A stretch of 64,000 nucleotides of DNA from Brienomyrus brachyistius (taxonomy: Eukaryota; Chordata; Actinopteri; Osteoglossiformes; Mormyridae): contig NC_064540.1 of the NCBI RefSeq assembly GCF_023856365.1, positions 3,965,501 through 4,029,500 on the forward strand. Reading direction: 5' to 3'. How positions within the stretch are numbered: position 1 is the stretch's first letter; every line of letters begins with the position of its first letter. A program made the position numbers and the translations under genes. Below, piece by piece: positions 45,127-56,726 of the stretch. Below the pieces are notes generated by a model that worked only from the letters and a program-made list of their open reading frames with translations, had not been told where the DNA came from and did no database searches.

Positions 45127-47063
45127 GAAATCTCCACCTCTGAATCACACAGTAACATTTCAGCTTGTTATAGTTTCTTTTTTTCTAAAATTCACAATAT
45201 CCCTCGTAATAATCCGCAAAATGAGAAATAGACATGCTGGGAATATTTGTTACAACATTCCGAACCGCAAAAATATACGACTGGCCTGTTTCACGTCCCT
45301 AAAACTGAGAACCACTCCCTCTAAGCATATGCTGTAATATTAAAAGGACTGTACAAAAAGCCCAAACCGACTGAAAGGAAATGGCGTTGCCCGTATTGGT
45401 GCTTCCTAAACTACAAAATATTCAAGTTCTTTGCGGGTGATAAATCCAAGGGTTTAAATCCCTGTTCCCCAATCGCAGGATGTGTGGAACTTCTTTTTAA
45501 ATTCACAGGGGTTTCTCTCAGGTGTTTCAGTATCTTTCCACAGTATAAAGATAAACTGAAATTAACAGTATAGTCTCATTTCCCTTTATTCTGCATTTGT
45601 GGTAATGGCTATTTATACGTTATCCTAAATGAATTCTTTAATTATGACTTTTTATGAGTTTTTTTTTTCTTTACTTTCCACAGCAAATCTGGCTGTGACA
45701 ATCCAATTATAATATCTGATTAACAATGAGTCAGTCTTATGATAGGAGCAAGACTAACCAACTGAGATGTGGAAATTGGTACGATATCAGTAAGCTTTAA
45801 TCCAGAACTACATTTAGGAAATACAATTGATTGGAGTCTTCCGTTCTCTAAAGAACACAAAAGGTGGTTTGAGGCAATTACATCCAATTTCCTTAAATAT
45901 AGGAAACACCAAAATAAATGTTCACTTAAATAACAGATTATTTCCCTACTTCACAATGTACATCTTGCTGATGGATGGTTGAAAAGAGATGAAAATGGCG
46001 ACAAAATAGAAATACAAGGATTACAAATGCCATAATTACATGGTTTCATAACTTGAATTTTCACTTGTCACTCTCTTGATAAGTAAAGTGGTGGATTAGG
46101 CAAGCTACTTAATGATTTTATTATGTCCTTATAACTGAGATAAGTATGTCTATTATGAACTTTAACTTTTCACTTCTGACCAATATTTTAATGAGTTTGA
46201 AATGTAGCTCTAAGTTCCTTTGGAAAAAAAAGAAAGGAGGACAAGAATCATAATTTTCATACAAAAAATCTTTTTAGCTCTTAGTATTTCATTTTACTGC
46301 AATTTCCACTTGAATGAATATAAATTGCTTTGAATTATGAATCAGTTTAATAAAGAAATATAAAATGTGATTCTAAAACATCCTATGTAGTTTATTTGTA
46401 TGAAGAAAGTTGTATGTGGTACAGATTTTATGTGTGCATATGTGTATTTTTAATGTTAAACAAAAATCTGTTTCCAGCACATGTTGCATCTCATGAGTGG
46501 ACAGAAATATTTAAGCTGAAAGCAATGCTGGGTTTATACATAATGAGGACACAGCTGTCCGACCTGCTCATTCGGTGTTTTCTGCAATGTATCTAAGATG
46601 CATGTCAAGTAGCGTTAGAAGTGAATGACACTGCAGGTGAAATCAGAACTCAACCACGGACTATTCAACAATCAACAGTTTCTGTTCCATTCCAGTGCAT
46701 TTTCATTTTTTAATGGAGAAGTATACGCTGATGAAGGTCTAGTGCTGATAGCTGCGTGCCAAAAATGTGGTGGATCATTAATTAAAAATAATGTAAGCAA
46801 ACTGAATTTGGACCTGATAATTGCTTGATTGCATTGCATTGTTGATGGACTAATGGTATTAATCGTAAAAGAAGGGTCTTATTTTGATATGAAAAAACCT
46901 AATTAATTAACTGAAAGATTAATTAATTTCCCTGTGACCCTGCATAGGATAAATAGGTATAGAAAATGGATAGATGGACGGATGGATTAATTAATTTCAC
47001 GTACAATAACATCATCAACAGTATTCCATCTTCATACATCGTCATGTGCATGTTTTTCAGCTA
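45127..47063. other. No gene recognised
   Basis: Unique AT-rich sequence. A plus-oriented LINE/SINE tail fragment lies at 46930-46986 ('gtgaccctgcataggataaa', then gatggacggatgg). Confidence 0.5.
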
Positions 47064-47335
47064 GCAAACATCATCCATCTTCCATTCGCTTAAACAGTAC
47101 AGAGTGATGAACAGTGCAGAGTCTATTCATAGGAAGTGAACAGCAATAGGCTGGATGCCATTCACACCCAGACAAACTATATGGACTGCGGAGGACCCTG
47201 AGGAAATCAATGCCAACATGGGGTGAACATGTAAATGCCACTGCAGAGATGAGGTGGGAATCAAATCCCAGCTCTACTGGAGTAAGGCTGCCGTGCTGCT
47301 CGCTGATGCACTGTGCTGTTCCAGTAGCAGCCAAA
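47064..47335 (-). repeat. Old SINE copy, minus orientation
   Basis: Tail 'catcatccatcttccattcg' at left, then body blocks 'caaactatatggactgcgga', 'accctgaggaaatc' and 'catggggtgaacatgtaaat', the B-box region 'gggaatcaaatccc', and the head 'gctgatgcactgtgctg'. Complete in order but diverged. Confidence 0.65.
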
Positions 47336-47573
47336 CACCTTGATTATACTTGTATTCATATTACCAAAAGATGCATTCAGACATAGTGATATAATAGAAA
47401 TTACAGCAACTACTTTCTTATCTTGACTAACAAGATAAGAAGAAAAAACAAATTATTGTTACAAACTATGGTAATTTGAGTAACTACTTTTAAAGCAATG
47501 AATGTAACTGCAACTAGGAAAATTAATTACATAGCAAAACTTTTGGGACATGAGTAATGTTTTTTTTAAGAGC
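47336..47573. other. No feature seen
   Basis: AT-rich flank of LTR element 2. Confidence 0.5.
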
Positions 47574-47687
47574 GTCATTGTCATGCCCGGCTCGTCCGCT
47601 CCTCGTGTGTGCCACGCCCCCTGATTACCCACGTGTGTTTCCCGAATTGTACCCAGCTGTTTCCGTTTGCTGTCATTCAGTCTGGTG

Positions 47688-47695
47688 TATTTAAG
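47688..47695 (+). promoter_or_regulatory. TATA-like box of LTR 2
   Basis: TATTTAAG lies 30 bp upstream of the self-primer, the same spacing as in element 1. The transcription start is inferred, not shown. Confidence 0.6.
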
Positions 47696-47717
47696 TCCTG
47701 GTCTCCCCTGTTTGCTT

Positions 47718-47728
47718 GGTCTGTCATT
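47718..47728 (+). other. Self-primer segment in R of LTR 2
   Basis: ggtctgtcatt pairs with aatgacggacc at 47858-47868 over 11 positions, with one G:U wobble. In copy 1 the pairing is 10 Watson-Crick pairs. The outer G here extends the helix by one pair. Confidence 0.68.
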
Positions 47729-47856
47729 GATGTTTGTGAGAGTCAATGCCTGTTTCCCGTCCTGTTCCTGAGAATAAACCCCCGTTTTCCCCGTATCCCG
47801 CTTGCTTGCCTGCTCCTTCCGCACGATCGCCGCGCTCGCTTACCAAGATCGTGACA

Positions 47857-47869
47857 GAATGACGGACCA
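47857..47869 (+). other. Primer-binding site of element 2
   Basis: gaatgacggacca directly follows the 5' LTR. The start codon at 47859 is embedded in it, as in copy 1. Confidence 0.68.
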
Positions 47870-49950
47870 CAAAAAAAAAGCGGAGAGGGAGGAAGAGGCT
47901 CCCACAAGAGCCGATCTCTCTCGGCGCCTGCTCGCTCTCCAGGCTTTGGCTTCCGGCGGAGGACGAGAGGGAGGTACCTGCCCTACCTCCAGCCCGGGGG
48001 CCGACCACACGCGTCCCCGATCCTGCGTGGAAGTACTGGCTCTCTAGTGAGGACGAGGACGAGGAGCCCTTCCACTACCCGGAGCCAGAAGCCTTTCTTC
48101 CACCGTCCGTTTTCACGGACATCGCGCCGCCTCCCGCAACCGCCAGGCGCCAGCGAGGGAGACGGAGGAGAACGGCGATCGCCAGTACGGAGGACCTCCC
48201 TCCGTCATTGCCGGCGGACCCCGTTCCCGTGCGGCCGCCGCCGCCTGCGCAGCCGCCTTCGCTGCTGCCGCCGCCCGAGGACCCCGCTCCCGTGCGGCCG
48301 CCGCCGCCTGCGCAGCCGTCTTCGCTGCCGCCGCCACCCGCGGTCCTAGCTGACCGATACTTCACCCTCCAGGGGCTTTATTGGAGGGTGATAGGAGAAC
48401 CGGCCCCACAGGCCCCCCTGGAGGGGGAAAGACTCGCCACACAGCTGGGGCAGGACTTGGCCTCCTTCACTCCAGAATCCCCTTACTCAGATCTGGAGAG
48501 AATTGCTGAGGACCTCCGGAGGCTAATCAAACTCCGGAGAGCCTCGGCTGTGACTTCCGAGTCGCCGCCATTGCCGGCGGACCCCGCTCCCGTGCAGCCA
48601 CCGCCTGCGCAGCCGCCTTCGCTGCCCCCTTTGCCTGCTGCAGCTCCAGGGCAGGCGCCCCCTCTGCAGCCGCCTGCTGCAGCTCCCGGGCCGGCGCCCC
48701 CACTGCAGCCACCTCCAGCTCCCGTCAGCGCTCCAGTTCCCGACCGCGCTCCAGTTCCTGCAGAGGCGCCCCCTCTGCAGCCGCCTGCTGCAGCTCCCGG
48801 GCCGGCGCCCCCACTGCAGCCACCTCCAGTTCCTGACCGCGCTCCAGTTCCTGACCGCGCTCCAGTTCCTGACCGCGCTCCAGTTCCTGACCGCGCTCCA
48901 GTTCCTGCAGAAGCGCCCCCTCTGCAGCCGCCTGCTGCAGCTCCCGTCAGCGCTCCTGTTCCTGACCGCGCTCCTGTTCCTGCAGAGGCGCCCCCTCTGC
49001 AGCCGCCTGCTGCAGATCCCGGGCAGGCGCCCCCACTGCAGCCAGCTCCTGTTCCTGACCGCGCTGCAGCAGCTCCCGAGGCGCCCCCTCCGCCTGCTGA
49101 CCCTGTCCCTGGCCCCGCTCCTGTCCCTGGCCCCGCTCCTGTCCCTGGCCCCGCTCCTGTGACTCCTCTGCCCTTGCCTCGGCGTCCTCGGCCCCGACCG
49201 AGGGGCGTGATGTCCGTGTCCCGTAAGGGGCGGGGACACAGACGCAGGGCTGGGGTCCTGCCCGCCCTGCCCCCTGGCTCGCCCTGCCTCGCCTGCGCTG
49301 GGGCTCGGTTGGCGCCTGCGGGTCCTGGCCCTCCGGGTCGGCTGTCGCCTGCGGGTCCCCCTCCGATGCCTCGTCGCCCCGCCTCGCTCCCCTCTCCGGG
49401 TCCTGGTCGGTCGCCTGGGGGTTCCCCGACGGCGGCTCCTCGGTCGCCTGCGGGGCCCCTACCTCCGGCCCTCCCCCGGACATCGCCGCCTGCTGCGGCT
49501 CCCCCCTCCTCCGGGCCTTCGCCGTGGGCCCCTCCTGCTCCCTCGTCCCCTTCCCTGGTGCTCCCTCCTGCTCCCTCCCTGGCCCCTCCGCGGGTCCCTC
49601 GCCCTGTCTCCTCGGTCCCTCCGGCTGCGGCCCCTCCGGCTGCCTCCCGTCGCCCGCTGGGGCTCCCTCGGGCTTCCCCTAGTTCCCCCTCCTTGTCTCC
49701 CTACGCCCCTGCCTTTGTCCCGCCTGTCTCTGCCCCTCTGTTTTCTGCTCGCCCTTTCGTTCCGCCCGTCTCTGTTCCTTGTGCCCCGGTGTACCCGCCT
49801 TGCACTCCTGGCCCCTTTGTTCCGCCCGTTCCTTCTGTGTCTCCCTTCCTGGTTTGCCTGTCTGCCTTCCCGACCCTCTGTCAGGTTTTATCTTTTGTCT
49901 TGTCCCTCGCTCTGTTTTGTGCCTCGGTCCTGTTCCCTGTCCTGCGTTGA
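47859..49950 (+). pseudogene. Proline-rich protein of LTR element 2, frameshifted near start
   Basis: Homologous to the 840-codon frame of copy 1. After the shared start (MTDHKKK) the copy has a run of nine A where copy 1 has AAAAAGAA, a net gain of one base. The initial frame therefore reads AEREEEAPTRADLSRRLLAL and onward and stops at 48047. The frame matching copy 1 is open downstream, with an internal Met at 48208 giving 580 codons. The same modules follow: the WKYWLSSEDEDEEP stretch upstream of 48208, the RYFTLQGLYWRV core, fewer VPDRA units, the basic SRKGRGHRRR patch and the Pro/Ser-rich end. The shift may be a real lesion, a slippery site or a homopolymer sequencing error. The charged frame read first in copy 2 looks more helix-like than copy 1's, so copy 1 might be the altered one (inference). 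Confidence 0.55.
48735..49070 (+). repeat. 18-bp VNTR clusters in element 2 (VPDRA)
   Basis: Same 18-bp unit as in element 1, but with runs of 1, 4, 1 and 1 and a predominant cagttcc variant. Three 'cctgtccctggccccgct' units follow near 49100-49160. The long ctctag run of copy 1 is absent. Confidence 0.88.
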
Positions 49951-50033
49951 TTCTGTTCTTGTTTTTCAGGTCCTGTTTTGCCTCGTTCCGTCCGTCGCCC
50001 CCTTCCTTGGCGCGCCCGGAGTAGCGCGCCTTT

Positions 50034-50042
50034 GGGGGGGGG
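50034..50042 (+). other. Polypurine tract of element 2
   Basis: Nine G followed by ttc and the 3' LTR, identical in context to element 1. Confidence 0.75.
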
Positions 50043-50045
50043 TTC

Positions 50046-50323
50046 TGTCATGCCCGGCTCGTCCGCTCCTCGTGTGTGCCACGCCCCCTGATTACCCACG
50101 TGTGTTTCCCGAATTGTACCCAGCTGTTTCCGTTTGCTGTCATTCAGTCTGGTGTATTTAAGTCCTGGTCTCCCCTGTTTGCTTGGTCTGTCATTGATGT
50201 TTGTGAGAGTCAATGCCTGTTTCCCGTCCTGTTCCTGAGAATAAACCCCCGTTTTCCCCGTATCCCGCTTGCTTGCCTGCTCCTTCCGCACGATCGCCGC
50301 GCTCGCTTACCAAGATCGTGACA
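50046..50323 (+). repeat. 3' LTR of element 2
   Basis: 278 bp, reading identical to the 5' LTR. Followed by the gtcat target duplication. Confidence 0.92.
50240..50245 (+). terminator. Poly(A) signal in 3' LTR of element 2
   Basis: Canonical AATAAA within R of the 3' LTR. Confidence 0.6.
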
Positions 50324-50328
50324 GTCAT

Positions 50329-50995
50329 AAACCTGTAGACTACATTCAGTGTGCATTAGGCTTTCTGAAACAGTAAGAAAAAAATAAAAGCCAAACGACA
50401 CCCCAAAACAAAAACGGCAGATGATTCAGGGATCTTTTAGGATAACGATACAACTGTTTCGGTCTCGGGAACCATACAGATGGTGGTGTATGAATATTTA
50501 CATTATTGTCTGATTGTAGATAATAAAAAAGTAAGCTTTGAAAATCTGTTAACAGTGCATTAAATTAGCCCATGCTTTGGAAATGCAACTGAATGTATTA
50601 TACACTCATTAGACTCTGAACTTCCTTAATTGGTTGGCAAACACTAGAGCAAATCTTTTAGTTTTTCAAAATAATTTAGTCAAATTTTTTCACCCAATTT
50701 AGTTGTCTGAAGTAGTACAGAGACCTTGTGAACTTCTGACACGTCTGCTTCGCAATGGTGGGGGGGAGTCGCACCGGAAATCCCACGGTACGAGAAGAGC
50801 CAGCATTACTGTAAGGCAGTAGGGCATTTTCTGCTTTAAAGAATTTCTGTCCCTTTTGACCAACAAGAAGCGTTTCTATGCCACCTGTGTCATGAAGGGG
50901 ACTGAGTGGATTCCCTCTGTGGAGAACACATCAAACGCAGTTACTCCCTCTGAGGTCCCCCGAATTTATGTTTCAGCTGGATTGTGGATCTCGCA
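50329..50995. other. No gene recognised
   Basis: AT-rich flank with a short G run near 50760. No repeat identified. Confidence 0.5.
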
Positions 50996-51780
50996 CAGCA
51001 GTCCTACAAATCTGTGAGTTTTCTTAGCAAGAATGATACCGCTTCACTGTTGGGATGCCAGTTGCAGTAGGTACTGTCGGCCACTACTGTACTTGTTTTT
51101 ACTGCCCTCACAGCCATGGTCACTTTACGTTCCTCTAACGTTTGAAATATGAAGAAATATGATCTCCATCCATCTATTCTTCCAGTGTCTGTATTTTGAG
51201 GTCCCTTGAAGTACTTTACGTTCTGAGCAAACTTTGATAGAAACCTCATTTTGATGATTTGTAACTGCAGCCCTGTTCCTTCAGTCATCACACACAGCTC
51301 ATTTCCATAGATGATGGTAGGGATGTAGTTGACTGGCTAACTATAATACTTAGCTGCTGTCTGCCCATCATGGACTTCAGTCCTCACCAAACTGCAGCTA
51401 CTGATCCGACCTACGTCTCAGACTCACACTACATCTTACCACTCATCAGCCAGATCCTGAGGTACTGAATGCAGATTGTACTTCCTCACGTTCAAGAAGC
51501 AATCCGTTCTCTTCCACGAGAGCTTAACAGCCTCAGATATGGAGGTTGGATCCTTATCGTCGCTGCTTCTTTCTTATCATGGAACCGCTCAAGAACATAC
51601 TGGAGATTCTGTTCAGATGAGGCCGAAAACCTGTAAACAGAAGATTTTCTGGCCTGTCAGTACCAATCATTTGACTCAGGTTGACCTGTGTACAGCTGAC
51701 TTTTCTACGAGTGTTACCCCGAAGGCTTCCATTTTCATCTTGACAGCTTTTCTCACCATTGGTGATCACCAGCAGGTCCT
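50996..51780 (-). pseudogene. LINE reverse-transcriptase relic (C-terminal region)
   Basis: Read on the minus strand, pieces in order are LERFHDKKEAATIRI (about 51535-51595), YIPTIIYGNELCVMTEG (about 51280-51330) and LQLQIIKMRFLSKFA (about 51220-51265). They match the order found in the C-terminal half of a fish non-LTR retrotransposon ORF: LERFAAECEAAGMRI, then YVPTLTYGHELWVMTE, then IQAAEMSFLRR. The last segment is also seen at 56763 on the plus strand. Several frame breaks and insertions are present and the catalytic palm with the FADD motif is not recognisable. It is a dead fragment. Confidence 0.6.
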
Positions 51781-52960
51781 AGGGTTACCGCTGTGACAGC
51801 TACTAACTGCTTTCTAGCCACAGCTTATGGAAGCTGTTGACACAAATGAAATATGGGAGAATTTATTCTTGGAGGTGTGAGTTTAATTTGTCTCACATGG
51901 ACGATTCAGCCGCAAATTCCCAGCACACTCTAGATAGCCAATTACAGTTCATTGTTGGGGTTGAGATCCAGAAGGTCATTCCTCCTAGTCACACTGTTCC
52001 AGTCTCACCATCGTTCCCAACATGTCCATTGAAGTTATGAAACTGGATGACAGAGTAGGAGCAGTGACACAGGTGGCTAGCTAGGCTATATCATTTTGAG
52101 AACCTTGGATCAGTACTGCCTAGGATGCATTTTAAGAACCTCACCCACTTAAACAAAGCAGGCTACTTCTCCAATCTGAGGCAATCCACAGCCTCAAACT
52201 AGTCATGGTAGCGGAGCTTAATTTGTGCTGGAATTCATCTTGGAGACCTCTGGCTCAGAGCGGTCTGCACTCCAACACCTCTCTGGTGGACTCCGCCACC
52301 TCAATCTCTACTCCCAATGTAATTAAACTTAAAATTAATTTGAAATTAGTATGCTTTGCTTATCTGGATTTTGGAGGGGAAACCCCACTACACACAGAGG
52401 TCACTGAAATAGATAAGGTTATGCGGCAGATTGTTACAGCACAACAATTAAAAGAAAATGTGTAAAAGACATTAATCTATCTCTCTCTCTCTCTCTATGT
52501 CTCTCTCTGTCTTTGGGCAAAACAATAGATCAGAAGCCAAGGTGACATGCCAAAATCAACCAGAAGATCTGATGGAAGATGAACCCGAGACAGTGAGGAG
52601 AGGAGCTGTGTTGGTGGATGCTAATGCTAATGAGAAAGACCACAAAAGGGAGCAAGAAAAGTGCAACGCAGGTGGAAAGTTTGTTGCGACTAACAGGTAT
52701 CAATAGAAAATGCTGTATTGTTGTGTGTTTAAGTAAGTAACAGTGCATTATCATTGCCACAAACCAGTTTGCGTGTATGACGTGTCTATGGTCTTCACAA
52801 GCTCTGGCACCTCAGAGCTTACAAATTAAGCACTGAGTATACTCACACCCACCTGAGGTCTGTCAGCACAGGAAACCTTGATAATAAAAAAGACTCCACC
52901 CAGACCTTTATACTCTGATAGTTTTGCTCATTTCCTTGTTAATTTGGTCCTCATAATATC
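51781..52960. other. No gene recognised; short CT tract
   Basis: A (CT)n run lies at 52480-52512. 51781-52200 may contain more of the decayed LINE, but I cannot align it with confidence. Short open frames carry no known domain. Confidence 0.45.
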
Positions 52961-53216
52961 TGTCACGACCCGCTCGTACGATCCTCCTGTGTGCCACACG
53001 CCCTCATAAACCTCGTGTGAATGCCTGATTGTTTTCGGCTGTCCGGCATTTCCGTCCCTGAGCTTTGTGTGCTTAGCCCGCTACCCTAGATCCGTCATCG
53101 AGGTGTAGACTGTGTTGTTCCTCTTTCCCAGCAATGAAACCCCTTGTTTTGGATCTCCATGTGCCTAACCCGGCTTCCCCGCTTCCTGGTTGCCCGTTCC
53201 GCACATGGTCATCACA
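52961..53216 (+). repeat. Probable solo LTR related to elements 1 and 2
   Basis: 256 bp starting tgtcacgacccgctcgtacg and ending ggtcatcaca. It aligns in order with the young LTRs: 'cctcctgtgtgccacacgcc' in U3, 'ccgtcatcgagg' at the self-primer position, 'aatgaaacccct' at the AATAAACCCC position and 'ggttgcccgttccgcac' in U5. Flanks atatc (52956-52960) and atatg (53217-53221) are a 4-of-5 target duplication. The TATA-like box is decayed. It is an older member left by LTR-LTR recombination. Confidence 0.75.
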
Positions 53217-53221
53217 ATATG

Positions 53222-54356
53222 AATACTACAAAAATCATTTCAGCTCATCTTTTGACATGAAAGCGCAACTATTTCAGCGTAGTTTCTCATTAGGAAGTTA
53301 ACTAACAAATCATTAAGTACGACTATTATATTTGTGTGAGGATAGATTGCATAGGTTACTAATGCAATTAATGTATTCCTACAGATTTCAGAATTGGGGC
53401 AAATACAAGTCTTGGTGCATAACTAAATTATTCAGGCTCTTTAAGCTATTTTCTTAAAAAGTAAGTCAGTTTTAAAAAAAATCTGTCAGCAAAAACATGA
53501 GTATGTAAGCCTGTGCTATTGATAAATTAGACCTCACCAATTGTAGCTTAGTATGTGTGGTATATTTGTGATATATGTGATTTATTTAGTTATCAATTGT
53601 ATATGGGGTATTTTTAGTTGTTTTGCCACTGTTTTCATGAGAATGAGATCACATTCATCGTATAATCAAATATTTCATATTATGCAAATTTTTACTTGGG
53701 TCATATGCAATGACTGCTTTTTGATATGCAACACATTTCTTTTATCTGACTTTTTTGGGACATTTGTTTGCTTTCAAGGTGAGCTGAAAGCATTTTAAAC
53801 ATGCTTTTGTTTTCAGCTATGCCTGAACCACCTACTCAAGCAGCTGCTCACCCTCCAGGTAGACAGCAATCAAGCAAGAAAGCGTTCATTATCGGATTGA
53901 AAATGATTGTGCCCGTAACACAATGATTATGCAGGGATCCTGAAGTCAGCTAGGATGCATTTAAACTCTCTGGTGATGCATTAATGGAGACATAATGAAA
54001 TACAAAATTGTTCTTGTCAGAGTGAAACTAGGGTGGGCAACTTGTGGCCTCCGAGGCCAGAGGGTATCTGTAGGTTTTATGGTTTTCAATTACAAACCGA
54101 TTAAGAGCAAATGAAAAAGTAGGAGTTGTGATTTGTCATCCACATAATAACCTTTAGAATGATCATAACCTGCGGTGGAAAGTAAACAAATGAAAGTAAT
54201 TGCAAACCATGCAGAATATTCTCTGAGTAAGATTACACTGGGCGGAATATGTCCTCACTGCATCATTACTGCATATGAACGATTCTTGTTGTTCTCATGA
54301 TTAACCTTCAGACACATTAAGCATTAAATGTAATTAAAAATGCAGACAAACACACG
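53222..54356. other. No gene recognised
   Basis: AT-rich unique sequence. An 81-codon frame (53553-53798) is hydrophobic, with no family resemblance. Confidence 0.5.
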
Positions 54357-54560
54357 GGTTTATAGTTATATCTTTTTGGGGACTCTCCATTCATTTCTAT
54401 GAGGAACAATCTAATGACGACCAACATAACGACCTTAATCCCCACCCAGCCCTAATCTGAACCATAAGTAACCAAACTAATACTAGACTTTTGGCCTTTT
54501 ACTCTTTTGACTTCATTCACAGAACCTTTTGGGGACCTGAACCGACGGGATGGTTACTAC
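54357..54560 (-). repeat. Inverted third copy of the 13.7-kb dispersed repeat
   Basis: The plus strand reads 'ggggactctccattcatttc', 'ccccacccagccctaatctg' and 'aaccataagtaaccaaacta', the reverse complement of blocks at 13860-14150. It ends at 'ttggggacctgaa'. Confidence 0.65.
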
Positions 54561-54940
54561 GGAGACCAAGATATCCAGATACATTCAAAACATAAATTAA
54601 GTAGTTAACATCTCATCACGCTTAGGGCCAAGTTAGATGGGCTCAGCAGACTGCCCTGGATAGTTGGAGAGATCTCTTTACAAGGAAATACAAAGCCTGA
54701 GTGATAATGTTCATAGCATGGTGAAGCACTGTTCTCCAGATGGAGTGAGAATGTCCTTAGGGCACGAGTCGGCCACTGAAACATAAGATGGGTATGAAAA
54801 TGCTGTAAACCATATGCTGAGGTTTCAGGCCCCGGATCACTTGCCGGCCATAAGCTGCAAATGCATATCAATTCTACGGTGACACTTGACATCATTTTTT
54901 CAAGTAGCGAATGGTGTCACGTCACTTTAATAGTGATTTA
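54561..54940. other. No gene recognised
   Basis: A 96-codon minus-strand frame (54605-54895) without known motif. No repeat identified. Confidence 0.5.
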
Positions 54941-55116
54941 CATGTTATTTATTTAGCAGATGTGTTTTTCCAAACTGATATACATTTGAGAAGGCAGGGT
55001 TAGGTAGCCCATGAAACAGTGGGGGACACAAACCTTCCTCTTGAGCGCAAGAATGAAAACACCTTGGTGATAAAGGGATTTGAAACCCTAAGCCACTGAA
55101 CCACACACCGCACCCT
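54941..55116 (-). repeat. tRNA-like dispersed repeat, diverged
   Basis: 'ttatttagcagatgtgtttt' at left and 'ggatttgaaaccctaagcca' with 'ctgaaccacacaccgcacc' at right follow the order of a common fish tRNA-headed repeat in minus orientation (B-box complement near 55080). Confidence 0.5.
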
Positions 55117-56442
55117 AGATGAAATGCATGTCATCAAGGAATGTTTTCATAAATGTGTTCATAAAAATCACAGCAATTACACTGCTGCATGTTTTGACTG
55201 CAAGAATGATTTACCAACGTGGCCCAACTTTAGTTCCTGCCTTCTCCTGCTTAGTAAATCTTGCAGTGATTTTCTGCCAGGTATCAGTATATAAAGGAGC
55301 GTAACTCGGCATGCACAGAAAAAGACAAAGAGAAAAAGGTGATGGAGGAAACATGAATCTGCTACATTCCATCTCCGAATTAAAAGCCAGTGTTTTTCTG
55401 TTTGTTTTTTATAGTTTTGTTTTGGTGCAGCCCCGGCTCTCTGCTGTCAGGTTTCCTTACCCTGTATCTCTCCCTCGCTCTCCCTGGTCACTGCATTCCA
55501 AAGACCCGCAGCAGTGCAAATTCCCTTTTCCGTCCCCGGGAGGATAGAGCATTTAGCACACTGACGGGCTACTTTCTTTCCTCCACAGCGACTTAGTGCT
55601 GCCTGAGCAATTAAAAAGGAATTTCGCTTCGCGTTTTAATTTCGTTGACCCTGCAATTTTCCACGGTAATTTGCTCACTTTACCCGTGGCGTGCCTCCCA
55701 CCTCCGGCAGGCTGCTTTCTGAGAATCTGTAGATGCTTTAAAATTTTTCACACCGATATATGCCCACAACTATTAAGATTCAAGTAGTGGGCTAGAGAAA
55801 GTAACAAACAAAACAAAGTAAAAAATTACTTCCTCTACACTCTATGACACATTATTGTACGGTATACCTTCAGTATACTTCAATTAGTATCAATTTATAA
55901 CAGTTTATCATTTATAATATAAAAAGCAAAATTTGAGGCCCCAAAAGAGAAATTTGTATGTTGTATGCGGTCAGTTCCTGTGGCTAACACCTGTGTTTTA
56001 GTGAACACAAATTATAGTGGGACAGTGGTTTCAGTTAGTCAGTTATTTGCAGGTCAAAAAACAAAAATTCCATTAAATGGTTCATAAGTTTCAAACTGTG
56101 TGCCAATGGAGTACTGGCTGTGCCAATCCATTACAGGTTAGGTATATGATATGATATTTTTCATTATAAAATGTATAACAATATGTATTTTCATTGTTCC
56201 TTTATCCTTTAAGGGGTCTAAAGAGAGTAATTTTCATTGGTCCACAATCCCTTAATCGTTTTTCATTACTCTATTGTATGTTGAGAATTATGCTAAAACA
56301 TAAGAATTCCATTCATTCAAGAGCAGGAGAGAGTACAATACTGTATAGTAACAGTACTGTATATGAGGTACTTTATATTTACTGTATTTAATGTTGGCAA
56401 TGTTTTACTGTGCATACTTTATCAATTAAACTTCATCATATA
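55117..56442. other. No gene recognised
   Basis: 55300-55790 is of higher complexity, with frames of 60-80 codons in several phases, and is a possible conserved non-coding segment. The right part is AT-rich. Confidence 0.45.
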
Positions 56443-56726
56443 TACACTATATGGACAAAAGTATTGGGACAGATATCTTAATCATTGAATTCAGGTTTCG
56501 TTCAGACCCATTGCCACAGATGTATAAAATCAAGCACCTATCCATGCAGTCAGGTTTACAAACATTTGCAAAAGAATAGTTTGATCTGAAGAACTCAGTG
56601 GATTCAAGCATGGGGCTGTCGTAGGATGCCACCTTCTCTATAAATCAGTTTGTGAAATTTCTTCCCTCTTATACATTCCAGAGTCAATTGTAAGTGGTAT
56701 TACTGCAAAGGGAAAGTGTTTTGGAC

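Larger units (their letters stand above)
47579..47856 (+). repeat. 5' LTR of element 2
   Basis: 278 bp, TGTCATGCCC...ATCGTGACA. TATTTAAG at 47688-47695; AATAAA at 47773-47778. Confidence 0.92.
47579..50323 (+). mobile_element. Non-autonomous self-priming LTR retrotransposon, copy 2
   Basis: Complete element of 2745 bp: LTRs at 47579-47856 and 50046-50323, both 278 bp and identical as far as I can read. Direct duplication gtcat flanks it (47574-47578; 50324-50328). The internal region is 2189 bp, shorter than in copy 1 because it has fewer VPDRA units. The polypurine tract, self-primer layout and proline-rich frame are shared with copy 1, but R-U5 of the LTR is very different while U3 is almost the same. 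No enzyme domain is present. LTR identity suggests a very recent insertion. It is in the same orientation as copy 1, about 22 kb away, with a different target duplication, so the two are independent insertions rather than a segmental duplication. Confidence 0.9.

Noticed and set aside
22317..50323. The two LTR elements as one segmental duplication or as outer copies of a composite element
   Set aside because: Each has its own perfect 5-bp duplication (ccaga and gtcat), the flanks differ, and R-U5 differs. They are independent insertions.
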